Below are positions 58,358 through 64,000 of a stretch of DNA of 64,000 nt, in pieces (the stretch's first letter is position 1; the number at the start of each line of letters is the position of its first letter). Below the pieces are notes generated by a model. The model had not been told where the DNA came from, searched no databases, and saw nothing but the letters and a program-made list of their open reading frames with translations. A program made the position numbers and the translations under genes. This DNA is from Aquarana catesbeiana (lineage: Eukaryota; Chordata; Amphibia; Anura; Ranidae): the NCBI RefSeq assembly GCF_042186555.1, contig NC_133332.1:237780015-237844014 (forward strand), read 5' to 3'.

Positions 58358-59080
58358 CCGGTTCAATACAGGGCATTTTCACCCCCTTCCTTCCCAGACC
58401 AATTTTTAGTTTTCAGCGCTGTCGCAATTTAAACGACAATTGCGCGGTCATGCGAAGTTGTACCCAAACAAAATTGACGTCCTTTTTTCCCCCACAAATA
58501 GAGCTTTCTTTTGGTGGTATTTGATCACCTCTACGGTTTTTATATTTTGCGCTATAAACAAAAGAAGAGTGACAATTTTGAAAAAAACACAATATTTTTT
58601 ACTTTTTGCTATAATAAATATCCCAATTTTTTTTTTTAAAAAACAAATTTTTTCCTCAGTTTCGGCCGATACGTATTCTTCTACATATTTTTGGTAAAAA
58701 AAAATTGCAATAAGCGTATATTGATTGGTTTGCGCAAAAGTTATAGCGTCTATAAAATACGGGATAGATTTATGGCATTTAAAAAAAAAAAAAAATGTAT
58801 TTTTTTTTTTATTAGTAATAGCGGCGATCGCGATTTTTTTTCGTGACTGCGACATTATGGCGGACACATCGGGCACTTTTGACACATTTTTGGGACCATT
58901 CGCATTTATACAGCGATCAATGCAATAAAATTGCCTTGATTACTGTGTAAATGTGACAGACAGTGAAGGGGTTAACCACTAGGGGTGGGGAGGGGTTAAT
59001 ATGTTTCCTAGGGAGTGATTACTAACTGTAGGGGGAGGAGATGTACAAGGGGAGGAGACCGATCAGTGTTCCTCCGTAGC
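58358..59080. mobile_element. Second MITE of the same family, right-truncated
   Basis: It starts after TTAA (58354-58357) and is similar to 57469-58311 over GCGCGGTCATGCGAAG, AAAATTGACGTCC and CGACATTATGGCGGACACAT. The right end is lost near 59080, and the host hAT resumes in the segment CATTTTTATAACAGTACC after a deletion. Confidence 0.75.
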
Positions 59081-59597
59081 ACATCTTTCCCATTTTTATA
59101 ACAGTACCACAGCAAAATTACATTTCTAAAGGAAAAAATGTAATTTAAAACTGCTTGCGGCTGTAATGTATTGTGGGATCCCAGCAATATAGATTGAATA
59201 ATAATTGAAAAAAACAGCGTGGGTCCCCCCCCCCAGTCCATTATCAGGCCCTTTGGGTCTGGTATGAATATTTAGGGGAACCCGCCCCAAAAATACCAAA
59301 AATAAAATGGCATGGATGTCCCCCCCCAAAATCCATACCAGGCCCTTCAGGTCTGGTATGGATATTAAGGGAAACCCCGCACCAAAATTAAAAAAAATGG
59401 CGTGGGGGCCCCCAGGCACTATATGCTCTGAACAGCAGTATATACACTATATACACTATACGGCCTGCCCTATATAAAAATTGGGCCTTAGGTGTTGGTG
59501 GTGCCAGAACACTAACCCCTCACAGTTACTCTTGTTGGGCGCAGGAACAGGTTCTGCTTTGAAATATTATATCAAAAATTGTAATCACATGGCCCTG

Positions 59598-60420
59598 TGT
59601 TTTGCTTGCGTCTATCTAGCAAGGTTACTCTGTGGTATAAGCAAGGAAGCGGAGATTTCTGCAGTGTGTAAATGTGCTTTTTACTATACAAAGATGCTGT
59701 ACATACAAAACTATTACAATATTAGGAATACAATACAAGACTGACAGATATCTATAACAAGCAAAATGCCTATCAAATGAACAGCCTATAGTCTATATCG
59801 GTACAAATACACTTAAAAGTTACTTATCTTCTGTTACTGTATGTTCGTGATCTCCATTGGCAACGATGCTTCTTGGACACCAGGCAGGGTTCTTGTATCA
59901 TGAGTGGCAGCTTCTGATCTTCAAAGCATGATGGTGTGTGTGTGTGTCCCTAGATTATGCCTGAATCCCCCTTTTATGTGCCAGGCTGTTTACCATAGTT
60001 ACCAAACAACAGAAAACATGCCTGTTTACAGTAGCTGTAGAAACAATGGACTATTGCAAACTGTCAATTGAATACAAAAATGGTATCTACGTACCATTGT
60101 CTAATCTCCTGACAGTAATCTAAGTCATTCTTTCAGTTTGAGAGCTGAAAGAACTTTAGAAAAGTACATTTCTTGTTTAATTTAGCTATAGAGACAATAG
60201 CCTGTTAATTGAACTGTCAATTGAATCCAACAATGATATCTACCCCCATTGTATAAAACAGCATTTGTTTGAGAAATCTAGTCAAGCCAAAAACTGACAA
60301 TATCTCTATGACCAACCACTATTGTGTAATGTTATGTCCCATGTATCAAGTCTGATTAATAAAAAAAAATCATATTGTAACAAACGCAACACATTCCGCC
60401 CTATTTTTTTTCCTTTCAGA
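59598..60420. other. Gene-free stretch, possible solo LTR
   Basis: AT-rich sequence without a gene, starting TGTGTTTTGCTTGC and ending near CGCAACA, with AATAAA at about 60356. The direct pairs ACTGTCAATTGAATAC (60058) and ACTGTCAATTGAATCC (60212) give weak internal repetition. TG...CA edges suggest a solo LTR, but no flanking duplication was found. Confidence 0.35.
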
Positions 60421-60820
60421 CTTTCTTACGAACAGACTTGCCTACACACGACCACACAAAAAGTACGACAGCCTAGTACTCGGTGACGTACACCAAGTCC
60501 GACGAGACTATAAGTTCAATAGCCCGTACGACACCCTTTGGGCTCCTTCTGCTAATCTCGTGTTTATCTCGTGTTAGTAGAAGTTTGGTGAGAGACGATT
60601 CGCGCTTGTGAGACTCGTATTTTTCAGTTCGTTTTAACTGTTGTTCAGTCTGTGCTTGTGAGGTTTGTATCTGCTTTTCAGTGCGTTTGGTCAGTTGGCA
60701 TTGAGAAATCTTTGTTTTATTGGCCGCTCGTTCCTGATTTTCAGGTCGTTCTTCACAGGCCTTGCTGTTCTTCAGTGCATTCTGTTTAGTGCGTTCTGAC
60801 CAGCCGACCGTTTTGAAACC

Positions 60821-63500
60821 ATGTTACCTGTACGTACTCGTCGTAGAGCTCGTGCATTGTATGTGCTTGGTGCTGTAGTTTATTCTTCAGCCCAAGACCA
60901 GTCCATGAACAGGGCGAGGAGGAGTTCATGGACCAAGAATTGGTTGCTTCAGCGTGACCAGTTCTGTCACATGCCTTTGCTCCGTGAGATCCGTGAGAAT
61001 AATCCTGAGGATTTCAGGAACTTTCTCCGGATGACGGACCCCGTTTTTGACCGTTTGTTGGCTTTGCTGACCCCCTATATCAGCAGGCAGGATACCTGCA
61101 TGAGGCAAGCCATCACTCCGGAGCAGAGGCTGGTCGCTACCTTGCGGTATTTGGCCACAGGAAGAAGCCTGCAGGACCTTAAGTTCTCGACAGGCATCTC
61201 CCCCCAGGCTCTGGGGATCATTATCCCAGAGACCTGTTCTGCCATCATCCAGGTCCTGCAGAAGGACTATATTAAGGTAAGATATTTTTCTTTTATTAGC
61301 ATCACATGTTCTTTTATGTAATCTTTGATAATGTAATGTATTTCTTGCTTCAAACACTACTTACCATCATTGCAATATAGTGTGAATGTCCCCTTTTTAT
61401 CCTCACACATGCTGGATTTTTTTCCTGTTATTTTTTGTCATGCATGTATATTTTCCTTCAATAACCTTCCCAGCATGAAGTGATGGGAACATATCCACCT
61501 AGTCTACTCATTTTGAACCCCCCCACCCACCCCCACCTAAACTCACTCCAAATAGTGTGCTGCTAATTAGCAATTATCTAGATTTCACAACCCCCCCCCC
61601 ACCTAAACTCACTCCAAATAGTGTGCTGCTAATTAGCAATTATCTAGATTTCCCAACCCCCCCCCACCTAAACTCACTCCAAATAGTGTGCTGCTAATTA
61701 GCAATTATCTAGATTTCACAACCCCCCCACCTAAACTCAGTCCAAATAGTGTGCTTATAATTAGCAATTAGCTAGATTTCACAACCCCCCCCACCTAAAC
61801 TCAGTCCAAATAGTGTGCTGCTAATTAGCAATTATCTAGATTTCCCAACCCCCCCACCCACCCCCACCTAAACTCACTCCAAATAGTGTGCTGCTAATTA
61901 GCAATTATCTAGATTTCACAACCCCCCCCCACCTAAACTCACTCCAAATAGTGTGCTGCTAATTAGCAATTATCTAGATTCCCCCCCCCACCTAAACTCA
62001 CTCCAAATAGTGTGCTGCTAATTAGCAATTATCTAGATTTCACAACCCCCCCCCACCTAAACTCACTCCAAATAGTGTGCTGCTAATTAGCAATTATCTA
62101 GATTTCACAACCCCCCCCCACCTAAACTCACTCCAAATAGTGTGCTGCTAATTAGCAATTATCTAGATTTCACAACCCCCCCCCCACCCTCGTAAAAATT
62201 TGCTTGAATGTTCTGTGGTGTTGATTTGTCTAAAGCAAATATATGTTGCAGTTTGCAAAATGCATGTGCACTCTACAAGTGCATTTGTTCCAGTGCTTTA
62301 GTAAATGAGCAGAAGCTCTGCTGATTTCCATCATCAAATCATATGCAAGCCTCAAAGTGTTTTCATTAATTGCCCTTGCATGTGATTGTGTACTCCTTGC
62401 AACATGAATGCCTTTTTACATTACCTCATTTACTGTAAGCTGGTTAGCAACTGCACCTGCAGAGTGCGACAACTGCAGTCTTGTAGCCTTTTTAGTCCCT
62501 AAATTCCTGCGTGTCCTAAAAGTAATCTTTTTTAGGGATTTCACAACCCCCTAAAATGTAATCAATGTTCCATCAGAGGGGGTGAGCAATCTGATAAGTG
62601 TGCCTTTCCATATTAGTTATTCCAGAAGAATTAAATTATTGAATGTTATACTGATGCTGGGGAATAATGTTTTTAATTGTCTAATTTTCTTGCAATGTTA
62701 GCTTCCAAATTAATTGATTTTGGTTTTCTTGTTTGATTCCCCAGTTTCCTTCAACGCCACAGGAATGGCAGACTGTGGCATCCCATTTTGCCAGCCGTTG
62801 GGACTTTCCCAATTGTGGAGGGGCTATAGATGGGAAACATGTCCACATTGTGCCACCACCCCATTCGGGGTCATACTATTTTAATTATAAGGGGTTCCAC
62901 AGTATTGTTTTAATGGCGGTGGTGTCGGCACACTATGATTTTTTATATGTGGACGTGGGGAAGAATGGCCGGATGTCGGATGGAGGAGTATTTGCCCAGA
63001 CGGAGTTCTGCCAGCGTCTCCAGAGTGGTGGCCTGGGATTGCCACCTGATGCGGATAACGTGGAAGGACTCCCCTTTGTCTTCATTGCCGATGAAGCCTT
63101 CGCTCTCAGCAAGCACCTCATGAGGCCATTCCCCCAAAGAACCCTCACCCCGGAGAGGAGGGTTTTTAATTTCCGGCTGGCCAGAGCTAGAAGAGTGGTT
63201 GAGAATGCGTTTGGAATTCTGGCCAGCCGGTTCCTCCTGTTTCAAACAGCCATTAATTTGGCGGAATACAAACTTAATTTTATCATTTTATCGTGCTGCA
63301 TTCTGCACAACTTTTTAAACAAACATTCTCCGAATTATATAGGCACAGTTGGGCCTGAGGCCGGACAAATAGATGCCAACCTTACGGGCCTGGATACTGT
63401 CCATACTGGCTTGGCCCCCCAAAGTGCCCGTCAAGTTAGACAGCAATATGTTAATTATTTTATGGGTAGGGGGGCCATTGCAATGGGCCAGGATATATAA
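60821..63500 (+). CDS. PIF/Harbinger transposase, two exons, apparently intact
   Basis: Exon 1 60821-61276, intron 61277-62744 (GTAAGA...CCCCAG), exon 2 62745-63500; both junctions are phase 0 and join DYIK to FPSTPQEW, giving about 403 residues, normal for this family. Start ATG follows a long leader; AATAAA is at 63509-63514. N-terminal residues 60-150 are helical (EQRLVATLRYLATGRSLQDL). The DDE_Tnp_4 domain has GGAIDGKHVH (Asp 181), GKNGRMSDGGVF (Asp 231) and RRVVENAFGIL (Glu 305), all catalytic positions kept. It would cut the element's ends and insert at 3-bp TNA/TTA sites, usually with the Myb/SANT partner. No stop or frameshift is seen. HARBI1-like domesticated gene is less likely because the surrounding transposon sequence is shared with the dead copy. 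Confidence 0.88.
61520..62190. repeat. Roughly 60-bp intronic minisatellite
   Basis: About ten units of CACCTAAACTCACTCCAAAT, AGTGTGCTGCTAATTAGCAA and TTATCTAGATTTCACAACCC with a variable C-run of 6-10, inside the Harbinger transposase intron. The dead copy has one such region (CACCCCCTAAAATGTGTCCAAATG near 28330), so expansion followed separation of the copies. Confidence 0.9.
62200..62744. other. Remainder of the Harbinger intron
   Basis: No gene. It includes a diverged copy of the hairpin repeat (about 62255-62330, TGCACTCTACAAGTGCA and CTTTAGTAAATGAG) and ends in the splice acceptor TTGATTCCCCAG. Confidence 0.6.
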
Positions 63501-64000
63501 TTTTTTACAATAAAAAAAATATTGAGGAAATCTTGCATTATATTTATTGCTTGCCTTTCTTTTGGGCTGTCTCCTAGGTTATGGTCGAGCAGTTGTAGTG
63601 CCAACTGTATTTTAATTTTAAATGTCTAAATAAGCTCCATTGCCACTGTAAACAACTTTTTTACAATTATAACCAAACTGATACTGAGCCTTGAAATAAC
63701 AAACCACACATTTATTTAATTCCTATAAGGAGATGTTTTTATTAATGGTTGTTATGCATTCAGTTCTGCATTTAGTATAAAATGTTCATAGACAAAAATA
63801 TAATGATATCTTAATAATGTAGAAAAATATAATTATATTTAAATATTTCTACCTAATCCACAAAAAAATATTTTTGGCTTTTTGATTTTCGCAAACAGGC
63901 TTTTTTTTATTTTTTTTTTTTATTTTTTTTGTTTTTTTGAAAATCAAGTTTTGTTAGTTTTTTGGTTTTTTTAAAATCAAGTTTTATTTTTTTTGTTTTT
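63501..64000. other. Harbinger 3' flank and T-rich edge
   Basis: Polyadenylation signal AATAAA at 63509-63514, then sequence shared with the dead Harbinger copy (ACTGTAAACAAC, then CCTTGAAATAACAAACCACAC). From 63895 to the end the plus strand is T-rich with repeated AAATCAAGTTTT words. No gene. Confidence 0.7.

Larger units (their letters stand above)
57220..59597. mobile_element. Diverged hAT copy with two nested TTAA MITEs
   Basis: The left end AAGGGATTAGCCGAACACTC is a mutated TAGGGATGAGCCGAACAC. The CTGCCCCAGGGGACATG block follows, then after two nested MITEs the GGGGAACCC modules and one unit of the 142-bp repeat (59475-59597). This order follows the left arm of the 10.6-kb hAT, so it is a one-ended fragment; the right end is missing and no target duplication is visible. 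Confidence 0.8.
60430..64000 (+). mobile_element. Second PIF/Harbinger element, runs off the window
   Basis: The promoter-side sequence (TACACACGACCACACAAAAA, then GGTGACGTACACCAAGTCC) and the leader CTTTGGGCTCCTTCTGCTAA match the dead copy at 27290-27400. The two-exon transposase follows, then a 3' region (63600-63720) homologous to 32870-32960. The left terminal repeat was not clearly found and the right end is outside. Myb/SANT and MADF genes, if present, lie beyond the window. Confidence 0.85.

Noticed and set aside
58440..58928. Phe/Lys-rich open frames near 58.4-58.9 kb
   Set aside because: AT-rich MITE sequence repeated at 57.5-58.0 kb; no domain.
1..64000. Host genes, tRNA, rRNA or a defence-type gene cluster
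   Set aside because: No cloverleaf with A and B boxes, no rRNA-like segment and no multi-exon host gene pattern was found; every frame with a recognisable domain is transposon-derived.

Overview
This window reads as intergenic DNA from an anuran amphibian, most likely a ranid-type frog. The evidence is the collection of transposon families (PIF/Harbinger with a two-exon transposase plus Myb/SANT and MADF partner ORFs, TAGGGATGAGC-type hATs, TTAA-flanked MITEs, a DIRS-like element, CR1-like LINE, Tc1, chromodomain Ty3/gypsy) together with very large minisatellites. I see no host protein-coding gene, tRNA or rRNA. Nearly every open frame is transposon-derived or an artefact of a tandem repeat.

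Layout. 1-4.3 kb: two minisatellites (31 bp and 26 bp units), a perfect 35-bp hairpin, a truncated Tc1 transposase, a TATC microsatellite and a TTAA MITE. 4.3-20.3 kb: a decayed DIRS-like retrotransposon (RT, RNase H and tyrosine-recombinase remnants), split by a 10.6-kb hAT (5720-16291, 8-bp duplication CTCTCTAA) that carries a near-complete transposase and a 4.7-kb minisatellite. A solo gypsy LTR with duplication GATTC also sits in the DIRS element. 21.7-27.0 kb: a palindromic non-autonomous hAT (duplication GTCCACAG) with a 5'-truncated CR1-like LINE in its loop.

27.1-41.6 kb: an old Harbinger whose transposase, Myb/SANT and MADF genes are all broken. Inside it are a 2.7-kb non-autonomous hAT (duplication ATTGTAAG) and a chromodomain gypsy element that landed inside a MADF codon (duplication ATATC). 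42.5-50.8 kb: a gag-only LTR retrotransposon (duplication GGTTT) carrying a Harbinger MITE in one LTR, a second palindromic hAT, and a Penelope/retrozyme-like insertion with hammerhead-ribozyme cores. 50.8-54.3 kb: part of another LTR element with a lysine-tRNA-type primer site. 55.5-60.4 kb: TTAA MITEs and a hAT copy containing two of them. 60.4-64.0 kb: a second Harbinger with an apparently intact spliced transposase of about 403 residues.

The window is best read as layered insertions: exact target duplications and empty sites in sister copies give the relative order of events. No cellular pathway is encoded. The only genes that work together are transposon modules (Harbinger transposase with Myb/SANT and MADF partners; hAT transposase with its non-autonomous derivatives).
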